Shown one piece after another: positions 47,964 to 57,950 of a stretch of 64,000 nt of DNA (position 1 is the first letter of the stretch; the number at the start of each line of letters is the position of its first letter). Source of the DNA: Flavivirga jejuensis (GTDB lineage Bacteria > Bacteroidota > Bacteroidia > Flavobacteriales > Flavobacteriaceae); assembly GCF_030540765.1 (NCBI RefSeq), contig NZ_JAUOEL010000002.1, positions 62,001-126,000 on the forward strand. Direction: 5' to 3'. The notes below the pieces were generated by a model. The model saw nothing but the letters and a program-made list of their open reading frames with translations, did not search any database and was not told the origin of the DNA. The translations under genes were made by a program, and so were the position numbers.

Positions 47964-50900
47964 ATGCAAAAAAAACATACTTTCTATTTTTCGGTTCAAA
48001 CACTTATAGTGTTTTTTTTAACTATTAATTCCTATGCACAGTTTTCAGGTGGTGTTGGGTCTATAAATGATCCTTTTATAATAAGTACCCTTGAAGATTT
48101 AAGAACGCTATCAGAAAACAATTTATATTGGGGAGACAATTTTCAGTTAAGTCAAAATATAGATGCTACTGATACTAAAAACTGGAATGCTGGAGAAGGC
48201 TTTTCTTCAATTGGAAATTTGAGTCAAATTCCATTTTCAGGAAGTTTTAACGGCTCAGGATATCATATTTCAAGTTTATATATCAATAATACTTCTTTAA
48301 TAGATGTAGGTTTTTTTGGTTATATACAAGGAGCTCAAATCTATAATTTAGGATTGGTTAATGTTGATATTACAGATAGTCTTCCCTCTACATATATTGG
48401 TGGTTTAGCTGGGCGTATAATTAATTCTACAATAACCCATTGTTATGTGCAAGGGAGTGTTACTTCTACCAATTTTTCTAATGCAGTAGGTGGTCTAGCT
48501 TCTACAATAGATGCAGATAGTAATATTGAAGAGTCTTATGCTTTTGTTTCTGTAAAAGCAGACGTTTGCGGGGGCTTGGTAGGCGATTCTGCAGGTCATA
48601 TTTCTGACTGTTGGGTAGGTGGTTCTGTGGATGGAAGTATTATTGCAGGTGGCCTGACTTACTCACAATCAGGCACTATAAAAAGAAGTTATAGTATAGC
48701 ACAGGTCATCGATAGTGGTAATTACGGCTTTGTAGGTGGTTTTTGTGCTTATACTTCTGGAATCGAAGAAGACTGTTTCTTCGACGCTACGCTAAGCCAG
48801 CAAACAAATGCTTTTCAAGATGGTAATAATCGAAATGTAATTAGCCTTAATACTGCCGATTTTGCAAACCCAGATTATTTTTCTGATGCCAATTGGAATA
48901 TGAATGATACATGGAAGATGATGTCTTTTCCAATAGTAGATACTCATATAAGACCTTATTTGGAAATGCCGTTAATTAATAGAATAGAGGCAAAAGCAAA
49001 CCCAACTTTAGCAGCTACTGTAAGTGGTTCAGGGTATTATGAACTTGGAGATTTGATTACGCTGAGTTACGTAGCATTACCGCTCCATACTTTTAAAGGT
49101 TGGAAACGTAACGGAGTTATAGAAAGCACCAATAATCCTTACACCTTTAATTGTACTGGTAATGAAACAATTGAAGCCATCTTTGAACTGGATACTAATT
49201 TTTCTGGTAGTGGTACTATTGCAGATCCTTATCAAATTGCAACGATAAACGACCTACAAGATATTGCAAATTTTCCTTCTTTATATGAAAAAAACTATAT
49301 TCTAACATCTGATATAGATGCCTCTGAGACTAGGACATGGAATGGTGGAAAGGGTTTTTTACCAATAGGTAGTGCTATGTATCCATTTACAGGAAATTTA
49401 AATGGAAATCATCATATTATTTCAGGTTTATATATAAATCAAACTTCAGAGGAAGCTACTGGATTATTTGGCTATACTCAAACAGCAAATATAGCTTATA
49501 TGGGGTTGGAAGACTGTGCTATTTATGGAGGAGACAATACAGGTGCTATTATAGGAAAGGATGTAAGTGCTAGTAGTATAAATAATGTCTTTATAGAAGG
49601 TTTAGTTACAGGTAACGATACCGTAGGCGGGTTTATAGGTACAGGTGTTAATAGTAAACTAGAACTTTCTTATAGCTTAGCCAAAACATATGGTCGAAAT
49701 AATGTAGGAGGATTAGTTGGATTTATTTCTGGTAATGAATTTTATATAGATGATGCCTATGCTGCTGAATTTATTTATTCAGAAGGATTTGTAGGTGGAG
49801 TTGTATCTAGTTTTAGTGGTAATGGTAGACTTCGAGGATTTTACGATGTAAGTACTACTGGATTAGGTTATGACAGGGGAACCAGTTCTGGCGATAATGG
49901 CACATACGATTTTTCTACAAGTGCTTTTAGTAATGATTTACATGTCAACACTTATTTTGATATGGTTAACCAATGGCAATTGGCCTATGGAAGAGATAAT
50001 AAAAAACGTCCTATTTTAAAATGGGAAGCATCCTTTACCGCTTCTTTTTCAAATGATGGTAATGGCTATACCAAAATAGAAGAAGCAATAGTTATTTCAG
50101 GTAACAACCTGCCTTCTGTATACGCAACCCCTAATACAGGCTATACATTTAGTCATTGGCTTAATGAAGATACAGGAGAAATATGGACAACCAACCCTTT
50201 AATAATAACAGAATTAGACCATGATTATAACATAAAAGCTATTTTTACACCTAATACTGGCACACATCAAGTTACATTCAATTTGCTTTATAACGGATCA
50301 CCTATTTATCAAAATTTTTTATTAGAATGGAATAACAATTATTATGATTTTGATAGCAATGGTCAAGTAATATTAACCAACGTCCCAGATGGCAACCATG
50401 CTTATACAGTGGAAAATGCCGATCGTGTTTTTACCGTAAGTGGTAACGATGTTATTGAAAATATAGAAATTGCAGATGTATTATATATATCAGAAAATAG
50501 AAATTATAATTTTTTGGTATTAGATGATGAAAATTTAATACCCATAGCCAATGCTGAGATAGCATTAGGAAGTACTACTATTGAGACCGATAGTAACGGA
50601 GCGGCTTCAATTCAATCTTATTATGGTACAAAATATGCTATAAATGCCACCAATTATACCAGTGCTAATGGAACGGCGTCGTCAAACAGTTTTATAAACA
50701 TATTTTTAAAACCTAACTATTCAATAGAATTAGAAGTTACTGATGGAACCCAACTTATTAAAAACGCTAACGTTCTACTGGATGGAAAAACATATATATC
50801 TGACAGTCAAGGCAAAATAATGATTTCAGAAGTAACTTCTGGTAGTTATAGTATGTTAATTAGCGCCTCTGGCTATACTACTATTAATCATACTGTTACT

Positions 50901-52460
50901 ATAGCAAACAACAATGTGTCTGAAACCATCACTTTAGTTCCTGCAACTGCACCTACACGTACAATTAATTTTAAAGTTGATAATGGCTTAGAATATGTTT
51001 CTAATGCACTAATAATTATCACTTTACAAGACACTGTTTTAGGTCTAACCACAAACGAAAATGGTGAGGTAAGTGTAATACTGGAGGAAGGCACGTATCC
51101 GTTACGAGTGTCTGCATCTTTTTTCTCTGTACTAGAACAAAACCTTGTAGTATCGGGGATAGATGAACAAATAGACATTACACTTACTAGTTCGAATACA
51201 GAATATACAAGTTATAATGTTTTTGATGTAGATTATAATGCGGTTCCTAACGCTACGTTAACGACTGAAAACGGGACCGTTTTCTCCTTTGATAGTAATA
51301 GTTCTTTATCAATTCAAAACCTTGCTCTTGGGAATACTTATCATTTTACAATATCTGCACCAGGTTTTAAAGATAAATCGATTACTAAAACTATAGATGG
51401 AATATACATACATGCTGGAATTACACTATATCAGTCTACAGACCTGAAAATTATTTGTACAGATGGCGTAAACCCTTTACAAAATGTTGAATTTAATTTT
51501 AATAACAAAACCTATATTTCGGACAGTCAAGGAGAAATACTAATTTCAGATTTGACATATCAAGGTATTCATTCTCCTATACCTTATGCTTATACAGCTC
51601 AAAAAGAAGGGTATTACCCTATATCTGGTGGAATAACATTAGATAATTTAAATGGTAATGTTGAAAATTTGATTTTTACACAAAACCCTATTCCAAACCA
51701 TGAAATAAGTTTTAAAGTGGAAGATGAAGTTGCAAACCCATTAACAGGAGCAAAAGTTAATATAAATAGAATCATGTATACTACAGAAACTAATGGTTTA
51801 GTTAATATAGGAAAACTACCTGATGGTTCATACCCTTATACTGTATCAGCAGATGGGTTTACATTATATAGAGGAACTTTAGTTATTTCTGGAAATGATG
51901 TTATTGAGCTAGTTCAATTAGAAACGACTACTGCATCAACAACAGATTATATAATTTCTGGTGTTTTACTAGATGATGGTTCACTTCCGTTATCTAATGT
52001 TACAATTACAGGGTTTCCAAATTTAGTTACTACAGATGTTAATGGTGAATATACTACTACTGTACCATCAAAATGGTCAGGAACTATTACTGCTCAATTA
52101 ACAGATTATACTTTTAGTCCCGAAAATTATGTTTTTAATAACATTACTTCTAACCAAAATCAAATTGATTTTATAGGTAAAAATACAACTCTTGAAACAA
52201 CTCCTGTACCTGTTATAAAAGGAGCGTTTTTTATAGCTCCAAACCCTTCTATAGATGGAGAAATCGTATTGTATTTTGAAACTAATACCTTTGTTAAAAA
52301 CATTAAAGTTTTTAATTCAAATGCTTCTTTAGTTAAAGAAATTACTATAAATGAAACTAAAGAAAAAGTAATCTTAACTCATGCAGTATCAAGAGGGCTT
52401 TATCTTGTAATTGTTGAAACCAATAAAGGTTTATCTATAAATAAAGTAATAGTACATTAA
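47964..52460 (+). CDS. Giant secreted GLUG/InlB-repeat protein with T9SS sorting domain
   Basis: About 1498 residues. ATG 47964 is chosen because the signal peptide (MQKKHTFYFSVQTLIVFFLT, ending SYAQ) follows; 13 upstream in-frame codons begin only with TTG. Domains in order: a GLUG-type beta-helix (~25-320), a divergent InlB B-repeat (~325-395), a second GLUG-type beta-helix (~400-675) and a second InlB B-repeat (~685-765). Seven or eight tandem carboxypeptidase-regulatory/PEGA-like sandwiches follow (~770-1390), with recurring YISDSQG and SGNDVIE. A type IX sorting domain ends the protein (~1420-1498, FFIAPNPSIDGEIVLYF to INKVIVH). It should be a surface or released adhesin, possibly glycan-binding given its place in the PUL. 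No catalytic domain was seen. Confidence 0.85.
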   Translation: MQKKHTFYFSVQTLIVFFLTINSYAQFSGGVGSINDPFIISTLEDLRTLSENNLYWGDNFQLSQNIDATDTKNWNAGEGFSSIGNLSQIPFSGSFNGSGYHISSLYINNTSLIDVGFFGYIQGAQIYNLGLVNVDITDSLPSTYIGGLAGRIINSTITHCYVQGSVTSTNFSNAVGGLASTIDADSNIEESYAFVSVKADVCGGLVGDSAGHISDCWVGGSVDGSIIAGGLTYSQSGTIKRSYSIAQVIDSGNYGFVGGFCAYTSGIEEDCFFDATLSQQTNAFQDGNNRNVISLNTADFANPDYFSDANWNMNDTWKMMSFPIVDTHIRPYLEMPLINRIEAKANPTLAATVSGSGYYELGDLITLSYVALPLHTFKGWKRNGVIESTNNPYTFNCTGNETIEAIFELDTNFSGSGTIADPYQIATINDLQDIANFPSLYEKNYILTSDIDASETRTWNGGKGFLPIGSAMYPFTGNLNGNHHIISGLYINQTSEEATGLFGYTQTANIAYMGLEDCAIYGGDNTGAIIGKDVSASSINNVFIEGLVTGNDTVGGFIGTGVNSKLELSYSLAKTYGRNNVGGLVGFISGNEFYIDDAYAAEFIYSEGFVGGVVSSFSGNGRLRGFYDVSTTGLGYDRGTSSGDNGTYDFSTSAFSNDLHVNTYFDMVNQWQLAYGRDNKKRPILKWEASFTASFSNDGNGYTKIEEAIVISGNNLPSVYATPNTGYTFSHWLNEDTGEIWTTNPLIITELDHDYNIKAIFTPNTGTHQVTFNLLYNGSPIYQNFLLEWNNNYYDFDSNGQVILTNVPDGNHAYTVENADRVFTVSGNDVIENIEIADVLYISENRNYNFLVLDDENLIPIANAEIALGSTTIETDSNGAASIQSYYGTKYAINATNYTSANGTASSNSFINIFLKPNYSIELEVTDGTQLIKNANVLLDGKTYISDSQGKIMISEVTSGSYSMLISASGYTTINHTVTIANNNVSETITLVPATAPTRTINFKVDNGLEYVSNALIIITLQDTVLGLTTNENGEVSVILEEGTYPLRVSASFFSVLEQNLVVSGIDEQIDITLTSSNTEYTSYNVFDVDYNAVPNATLTTENGTVFSFDSNSSLSIQNLALGNTYHFTISAPGFKDKSITKTIDGIYIHAGITLYQSTDLKIICTDGVNPLQNVEFNFNNKTYISDSQGEILISDLTYQGIHSPIPYAYTAQKEGYYPISGGITLDNLNGNVENLIFTQNPIPNHEISFKVEDEVANPLTGAKVNINRIMYTTETNGLVNIGKLPDGSYPYTVSADGFTLYRGTLVISGNDVIELVQLETTTASTTDYIISGVLLDDGSLPLSNVTITGFPNLVTTDVNGEYTTTVPSKWSGTITAQLTDYTFSPENYVFNNITSNQNQIDFIGKNTTLETTPVPVIKGAFFIAPNPSIDGEIVLYFETNTFVKNIKVFNSNASLVKEITINETKEKVILTHAVSRGLYLVIVETNKGLSINKVIVH

Positions 52461-52534
52461 TTGAGAGTTAAAAAGTTAGATATACAAAAACTGCCAAAAA
52501 AGGCAGTTCTGACCACTCCAAAGGAGAGATGACA

Positions 52535-52577
52535 TCGGAAACCCCGACGCAGAGCGTCGAGCAATTCTTTAGATTAA
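52535..52577 (+). repeat. Dispersed repeat family, copy F (short)
   Basis: CGGAAACCCC, GCAGAGC and AATTCTTT followed by ATTAAA align with the second half of copy D (61041-61104). It lacks the first half found in A and C. Confidence 0.5.
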
Positions 52578-52635
52578 ATTATAACGCTATACCACAAAAC
52601 CTTTAAAAATGTTTAAATGGTATGGTATAAAAAGA

Positions 52636-52678
52636 AAACGGCAAAACAAACAGTTTTTAATTGTTTGTTTTGCCGTTT
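52636..52678. terminator. Strong bidirectional terminator
   Basis: AAACGGCAAAACAAACA (52636-52652) pairs without mismatch with TGTTTGTTTTGCCGTTT (52662-52678), a 17-bp stem with a 9-nt loop. It lies between convergent genes (stops at 52460 and 52777) and can serve both. Confidence 0.75.
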
Positions 52679-52776
52679 CTAGTTTGTGGGTTTATTTGGT
52701 ACTCACGAAGTTCCCTCTCTCCTATTTTTTAATTTTATATTTTTTCAATATTTTGAATGTTGGAATTTATAAAATG

Positions 52777-53532
52777 TTACTCGTTTAATTTATAAACTTT
52801 AAAGTTATCTACCGTCATGTGATTCCTTACGGTTCTAAACCCAAAATACCCTGAAGTATAAGGGTTGTCATCTTCAAAATCTACTAACAACTTATTGTCT
52901 CTATAATACTGAATAGTACCTTGATGTGCAATAATTTTAATATGATAGGTTTTATTAGGTTCCAGCATAAATTTAGCATCACTTAAATCGTGTTCTGGAA
53001 GTAATGGCCGTTCGCCATTTCCAACATATCTTCTAAAACGAGTGGTTTTATTATGATTCCCACCAACTCCCATATAATATAATTTTAATGCATCGTAATT
53101 TGAAAATTTACCATGGCGCTTTTCTGAATTTGCAAACAGATTATTTGGATGTTCGGGATCGGTAGCCATCCAAAAACAATTTAAATCGGACACGCGATCG
53201 TTTGGTCCGCCATTTTGAATTATGTACACATCGTATGTTATCATAATAGCACCTTCAAACTTTTCTTTTAACCAAACCGTACAACCTGCAACATCATTAA
53301 TTTCTAACTTACTATTTTTTACTTCTACAGTGCCTTTGGGCATTTGTTCTACTTGCCAATCTTCTAAACCTGTATCAAAGTTTTCTTGATAAATCAATTC
53401 GGTTTTTAATGTATCCTCTTTAATATTTACTATCCCTTTTTTACTTGAACAAGCACTAAATACGAGCAATAAAAAAGAGACCATAACAATAGGCGTTCTT
53501 TTTATTTTATATTTAAAATTTATAGAAAACAT
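52777..53532 (-). CDS. DUF6250-like lipoprotein
   Basis: 251 residues. A hydrophobic segment ends in a lipobox, LVFSACSSK. The body matches what I know of DUF6250/DUF1961-type concanavalin-fold proteins: GGPNDRVSDLNCFWMATDP, YMGVGGNHNKTTRFRRY, ERPLLPEHDL and a C-terminal GYFGFRTVRNHMTVDNFKVY. The family often sits in PULs for uronic-acid polymers. Binding or cleavage of glycan is plausible, but no catalytic residue could be assigned. Its ATG overlaps the stop of the GH39 gene by one base (TAATG), so it is co-transcribed with GH30 and GH39. Confidence 0.8.
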   Translation of the reverse strand: MFSINFKYKIKRTPIVMVSFLLLVFSACSSKKGIVNIKEDTLKTELIYQENFDTGLEDWQVEQMPKGTVEVKNSKLEINDVAGCTVWLKEKFEGAIMITYDVYIIQNGGPNDRVSDLNCFWMATDPEHPNNLFANSEKRHGKFSNYDALKLYYMGVGGNHNKTTRFRRYVGNGERPLLPEHDLSDAKFMLEPNKTYHIKIIAHQGTIQYYRDNKLLVDFEDDNPYTSGYFGFRTVRNHMTVDNFKVYKLNE

Positions 53533-55187
53533 TAATTTATTTGTTTAATTAATACTAAGCTCCAAGGTGTTATCTCTCGATTTATAACTAACTCCCCTTT
53601 TTTATCTGCCTTAACATATACTGTTTTCATAGTATTGGCATAAGCTTTCATCACCTTAATTTCTTCACGTGTTGGAGGCTCTGGTTTTCCCATAGCTTCC
53701 CAAAAATTATGAATATTCCCATGGTCTTTATCTAAAATTTCTATTTCAAACATGGTATTCGCTTCTAAGCCCGTTAAAGTGAAATCAAGCTTTTTTGACG
53801 TCCCCTTTTCTCGTTTATTTCTTCCAGAAGGCACAGCATCAATATATTCTTCTGGATAATTATATGCCAAAGCAGTAATATGTCCGTTGGAAGATGCCTT
53901 ACTAATAAACAGATAATCGTCTTTATATAATTTTTGATTTCCTAATTGATGAAGCATTCTATAAGCGTGATAAGAAGGTTTTACAAGACCTTGAAAATTA
54001 ATCATTCCAAAACCTCCATGAAAAATACTTGATGCGCCACCTTTTTCTTCAAAAATATCGGTAAACGTCCAAAAGGCTAAAGAATTTGTTAAACCAATAC
54101 AATCTAAATTAGACTTCACAATATAGGCTGCGGCAGGCAAGCGGTCGTGCATTTCATCTCTACTGCTTGGGCTCGTATTCCATTCTGTTAAATGAATTTC
54201 AACATCGGGATACGCGCTTTTGGCAATGGTTTTATTTAACCATTCTAAATCTAATTTAGTCGACTTTGCAAATCGTGTTAAGCCTCTTCCTTTTCCTGTT
54301 TCAGGGTTAAAAGCATAATCGGTTGGATACGGGTGCGTCGTTACAAAATCTACTGGTAAGTTTTCTTTTTGGCAATACTTTAAAAAATCTTCAATCCATA
54401 CACCATGCCACTCTAAACTATTAATATCTTTAGTATTAAAGACAGCTTCAGAAGCAGCATCATTTATTGTTTCGCCATCAAAACGCGTATCAGGAACAAA
54501 ATTACTAGTCGATGGCCCTCCTACTTTTAATCTTTTATCTACAGATTTAACTGCAATTGCCGATTGCTTGTACAATTCAAAATACTGCGATTTGGTACCA
54601 TCCCAAAATAAAGGATATAAATTTGGTTCGTTCCACACTTCAAAATACCAAGTAAGGACTTCTTCTATACCATATCGATCTACACAATGTTGTGTAAAAG
54701 CTTTTACTAAATCGTGCCATTTCCCAAAAGAATCTTTAGCTGGTGTAATATTGGCTTTCCACCAAAATACAGTTTTAGAATTTTCGGCAGCCATACTTGA
54801 TGGCAAAAAGGCTAATTCTACAAAAGGCTTCACGTTTAGGTCTAACATTCTATCAAATAAATCGTCTATATACTGCCAGTTGTAAACTGTTTTTCCCCGT
54901 TCTATTAGCACAGGAAACATATCATCATGAAAAAGCCCGTGAAAACGCACATATTCAAATCCGCAATGCTCTTGCACCTGTTGGAGTTGTTCTAACCAAC
55001 CAGCACGCAATCCTTCATTAGCGCGCCCTGCTCCAACCATTTTACTCCAAAAATGATCAAACTTCTCCCCATTACTGTTGGCATCAATTTTTATTGGTTT
55101 TTGGGCATGTATTTCAATACAACTTAATACGGTGATACTTAAAACCAAAAGTGTTCTTCTTAAGCTATGGTATGCGTGTTTTGTCAT
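53532..55187 (-). CDS. GH39 family glycoside hydrolase
   Basis: 551 residues. A signal peptide ends near IEIHAQ. The (beta/alpha)8 barrel spans ~30-410. Acid/base Glu187 is in WYFEVWNEPNLYP and nucleophile Glu335 in HLTEWNTSPSSR, both typical of clan GH-A and of GH39. GH39 includes beta-xylosidases and alpha-L-iduronidases, and members occur in ulvan PULs, so xylose or iduronate linkages are the likely targets. It lies 14 nt after the GH30 gene and 1 base into the DUF6250-like gene, forming one operon. Confidence 0.88.
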   Translation of the reverse strand: MTKHAYHSLRRTLLVLSITVLSCIEIHAQKPIKIDANSNGEKFDHFWSKMVGAGRANEGLRAGWLEQLQQVQEHCGFEYVRFHGLFHDDMFPVLIERGKTVYNWQYIDDLFDRMLDLNVKPFVELAFLPSSMAAENSKTVFWWKANITPAKDSFGKWHDLVKAFTQHCVDRYGIEEVLTWYFEVWNEPNLYPLFWDGTKSQYFELYKQSAIAVKSVDKRLKVGGPSTSNFVPDTRFDGETINDAASEAVFNTKDINSLEWHGVWIEDFLKYCQKENLPVDFVTTHPYPTDYAFNPETGKGRGLTRFAKSTKLDLEWLNKTIAKSAYPDVEIHLTEWNTSPSSRDEMHDRLPAAAYIVKSNLDCIGLTNSLAFWTFTDIFEEKGGASSIFHGGFGMINFQGLVKPSYHAYRMLHQLGNQKLYKDDYLFISKASSNGHITALAYNYPEEYIDAVPSGRNKREKGTSKKLDFTLTGLEANTMFEIEILDKDHGNIHNFWEAMGKPEPPTREEIKVMKAYANTMKTVYVKADKKGELVINREITPWSLVLIKQIN

Positions 55188-55201
55188 TTTAATATATTTA
55201 A

Positions 55202-56653
55202 TTAATTGTTAAAAATAATGGTATTAACAGAAGTTGCTTGTAGCTCAAGACCAACCATAGTATCACCAACTTTAATATTTACTGTTTTTAATACTTTATC
55301 AGGGTTATTTACTAACACCATAACACGTCCATCTTTTAATTGAAACGCTAAGTGGTTTTTTCCTTCTGAAGATTTTAAGAAAGAATCACCAGGTTGCACA
55401 AAATGTGATACATGTTTAAATAAATAAAACTCATCAGTATATGTTATGTTTTTAGACTGTTTATCGATAACAACCATGGCGTTTTGAGGCCAGCCCCAAG
55501 CACTCTTTCCTGTTTCATCCAACACCATATTCCAGTACATATGCGACCCTGCTTTATTCTTAAAAAAGTGCACTAAGGTTTCCCACGAACGCTCTAACGC
55601 TGCCCAATCGTTCTCACCTTCACCACATTTATTCTCCGTTTGCATAAATTTAATATTTGGGTATGCTTTACTAACGGCTGGAATAGCATTAGAACCACCC
55701 CATTGAAAACCAACACCTTTAATATATTTTGATGCTTTTTTATTATCTAAAATGGTTTTAACATACTGTGGTTTACTCCAGTTAATGGTACCTAACCAAA
55801 TTTCGGTATCTAATCCATCCGCTTCAAATTGTGGTCCTAAATATTCTCCAATAAAAATCGAAAAATCTTCTGCTCTCCAGGTACAACTCGGCCAGTTAGG
55901 AGCATAAGCGATTTCGTTTTGTGGCTGAATAGAAAACAAATCAATACCTTCTTTTTTATAGGCTTGTACAAATTTTGAAAAGTACAACGCATAGGCTTTT
56001 AAGTATTGATCTTGCATTTTAAATGCCGTTGCATTACTTAAAATTTGTGCTCCCGGATCCATTCTGTTGCCTTGCGGACGATCGTTCCAATCCCCTGCCC
56101 TTAATGAATAATGTTCGTTTACTTTCATCCAAGCTGGAGGCGTCCATGGGGATGCCCAAATTTGCAGATCTGGACGTACTTTTAGAGCAGCCTTTAAATA
56201 TGGAATTAAAATATAACGGTCTCTATCAATATTAAAATCGCGCATTACAAAATCTCCAGGCACATCGTTATGCGTGTAATAACTTAAGGCATAATCTGAA
56301 GCACCTATAGGAATACGACACATAGAAAAATGACAGCCCTCTTTAGAAAATAACGCGTCAATAACTTCTTGAGACCCTTTTTCATCCAACGATTGGATGG
56401 CTTCCCACCCCAACTCATTAAAAGCACCTCCAATACCATCAACTTTTTGTAATGGCGCATCGGTATACACCGTAATATCGGCAGTTGCAGTGTCATTATT
56501 CTTTTTAATAAACTTTTTTGGTTTCACCCAACGTTCTGATGCTGTTGTGTAAATTAATTCTACTTTTTGCGCAAAAAGGGTGTTGAAAGAAAAGAATAAA
56601 ATAACAAATAAAAAGGATTTAAATGTTACTTTAAATGCTCTGTTTTTAATCAT
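55202..56653 (-). CDS. GH30 family glycoside hydrolase
   Basis: 483 residues. A signal peptide ends NTLFAQ. The GH30 signature VDGIGGAFNELGWEA starts at residue 71. Acid/base Glu247 lies in SIQPQNEIAY and nucleophile Glu340 in FMQTENKCGEG. The C-terminal ~80 residues form the side beta-sandwich typical of GH30. Members cleave beta-1,6-glucan, beta-xylan/glucuronoxylan, beta-fucosides or beta-glucuronides; the subfamily could not be set by eye. It is the first gene of the GH30-GH39-DUF6250 operon. Confidence 0.9.
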   Translation of the reverse strand: MIKNRAFKVTFKSFLFVILFFSFNTLFAQKVELIYTTASERWVKPKKFIKKNNDTATADITVYTDAPLQKVDGIGGAFNELGWEAIQSLDEKGSQEVIDALFSKEGCHFSMCRIPIGASDYALSYYTHNDVPGDFVMRDFNIDRDRYILIPYLKAALKVRPDLQIWASPWTPPAWMKVNEHYSLRAGDWNDRPQGNRMDPGAQILSNATAFKMQDQYLKAYALYFSKFVQAYKKEGIDLFSIQPQNEIAYAPNWPSCTWRAEDFSIFIGEYLGPQFEADGLDTEIWLGTINWSKPQYVKTILDNKKASKYIKGVGFQWGGSNAIPAVSKAYPNIKFMQTENKCGEGENDWAALERSWETLVHFFKNKAGSHMYWNMVLDETGKSAWGWPQNAMVVIDKQSKNITYTDEFYLFKHVSHFVQPGDSFLKSSEGKNHLAFQLKDGRVMVLVNNPDKVLKTVNIKVGDTMVGLELQATSVNTIIFNN

Positions 56654-56718
56654 AACGTAATAATCTATTTAGTTTAATTTTTGTTTTTTGTTGGTCTTAA
56701 ATGTCAATAAAAAAATCT

Positions 56719-56784
56719 TAAAACCAATTCCCCCTACCTTTTCCAGCAGGCAGGCACGAGACTTAGCCCAAAGAAATTCTTTTC
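56719..56784 (+). repeat. Dispersed repeat family, copy E
   Basis: AAACCAATTCCCCC, then CAGCAGGCAGGCACGAG and AGCCCAAAGAAATTCTTTTCG. It follows the A/B/C consensus with several substitutions and lies close upstream of the GH30 gene. Confidence 0.6.
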
Positions 56785-56925
56785 GATTAAAATTTTATGC
56801 AAGGTCGTTAAAATTGAAATTTTTGACTATAAATAATAGCCCATAAAGTATAAATGATAACTCTTAATAAAGATAATTATAAAAAACTAGCGTTTTAATA
56901 CGATTGAAATCTTTGAACAAAAAAA

Positions 56926-56944
56926 TCCGATTCATAAGAATCGG
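56926..56944. terminator. Terminator hairpin at IS remnant end
   Basis: CCGATTC (56927-56933) pairs with GAATCGG (56938-56944) over an ATAA loop, with A-rich sequence before and six T after it, so it can work in both directions. Confidence 0.65.
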
Positions 56945-56959
56945 TTTTTTGGTTTTATT

Positions 56960-57860
56960 TTATAATGATGGTTTTTTAGGGAAGAAACAATAGGCAGCTA
57001 AAGCTGCCACAATATTGACCAAAAACCCTTTTACAGAGCGATGCCTAGTATGTTCTATTTTACACATATTTTTAAGTTCATCATTGACAGATTCCACCAA
57101 AGCTCTTTTTCTTAAAAGGATAGCATCCACATCAGATAGATTTTGTGTTTTCATATTCTTGCTCGCTTTTGTAATGAGTTGAATGCCATCTTGAAACAAA
57201 AGTTCAGACAGAGCTTTGGAGATATAGCCTTTATCTCCAAAGAATTTTCCAAAGACTTCTTTAGTCATAGCAGTCATTAATTGAATATTTCTATCATCCA
57301 CATTCCCTTTGGTCAGGTAAAAGAACAAAAGTTCTCCTTTGTCATTAATAATCAAGTGAAGCTTGAAGCCAAAGAACCAGCCCATAGTAGATTTTCCTTT
57401 TTCTGCAATACCTTTGAATACCCTATTCTGTTTTTCTTTTTTAATATGACAAACGCACAATAGTGTAGAAGTGTTTGAAATTGGTGAATTGACCGAAATG
57501 AAATAACAAATAAACCAATATGGACTGGAAGTCCATAGGTTCGTTTTGGCAGACTGAAAGTCTGCTTCGTGAAATATGATAAAACTGAATTCGTGTGAAT
57601 TCGTGAAACCTGCCAGCCGGCAGGCTGATTCGTGTCAAAAGTTTTTAGAAGCTGAAAGCGACATGCACTAAAGTACATAGTTTTAACTCCATTTGAGACC
57701 AATAAATACTCATTATTTCAGAATCAGATAATTTCCCCTTTCTATGACGTCTTTTTACCTTAGAATATTGTAATTCAGGACGGTATTCCAGTTGTGAAGT
57801 GAATTCTTTGTAAAAATCGTCCAATTTCACAAAGAATTCTGTAATTTTATTTCTAAGCAT
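56960..57860 (-). pseudogene. IS982-family transposase remnant, interrupted and deleted
   Basis: Three pieces of one IS982-type transposase remain. Codons from 57860 to ~57702 give the N-terminus (KITEFFVKLDDFYKEFTSQL, KRRHRKGKLSDSEIM). 57512-57462 continues with LLFHFGQFTNFKHFY. 57470-56960 resumes with STLLCVCHIKK, FKGIAEKGKSTMGWFFGFKL, LTKGNVDDRN and DKGYI to the end. A ~190-bp hairpin element interrupts the first two pieces. About 70-75 residues, including the first catalytic Asp, are missing before the third piece, which is in another frame. Intact family members have about 290-300 residues, so this copy is inactive. Terminal inverted repeats were not found. Confidence 0.85.
57515..57700. 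repeat. Hairpin-rich insertion element inside IS982 remnant
   Basis: The insert holds three perfect hairpins: ATGGACT/AGTCCAT (57520-57536), GCAGACT/AGTCTGC (57549-57565) and CCTGCC/GGCAGG (57609-57624). There is also a GAATTCGTG direct repeat at about 57583-57602. AATAAA at 57509-57514 and 57701-57706 flanks it and looks like a target duplication, because removing one copy and the insert restores the transposase frame. Confidence 0.65.
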
Positions 57861-57924
57861 TGGGGTGTTTTTTATTGTATTAATTACCTGAATATCAGTT
57901 ATTAATAAAAATACAGAACACCTT

Positions 57925-57949
57925 TTTTCTTATCCATTATTCACGTTAA
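57925..57949 (+). repeat. 25-bp direct repeat, left copy
   Basis: TTTTCTTATCCATTATTC followed by ACGTTAA, ending one base before the ATG of the orphan gene. It matches 59861-59885 at 24 of 25 positions. Confidence 0.75.
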
Positions 57950-57950
57950 T

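Larger units (their letters stand above)
52461..52776. other. Intergenic region between convergent genes
   Basis: 316 bp. A small hairpin, AACTGCC/GGCAGTT (52489-52508), lies just after the giant gene. Dispersed repeat copy F and a very strong hairpin (52636-52678) follow. Nothing else seen. Confidence 0.6.
56654..56959. other. Intergenic region upstream of GH30
   Basis: 306 bp with dispersed repeat E (56719-56784) and a terminator hairpin (56926-56944) at the end of the IS remnant. The GH30 promoter should lie between 56654 and about 56720, but no clear box is seen. Confidence 0.5.

Noticed and set aside
57441-57702. Apparent small genes inside the IS982 remnant on the minus strand
   Set aside because: They are chance frames across the hairpin insertion; only LLFHFGQFTNFKHFY is genuine transposase sequence.
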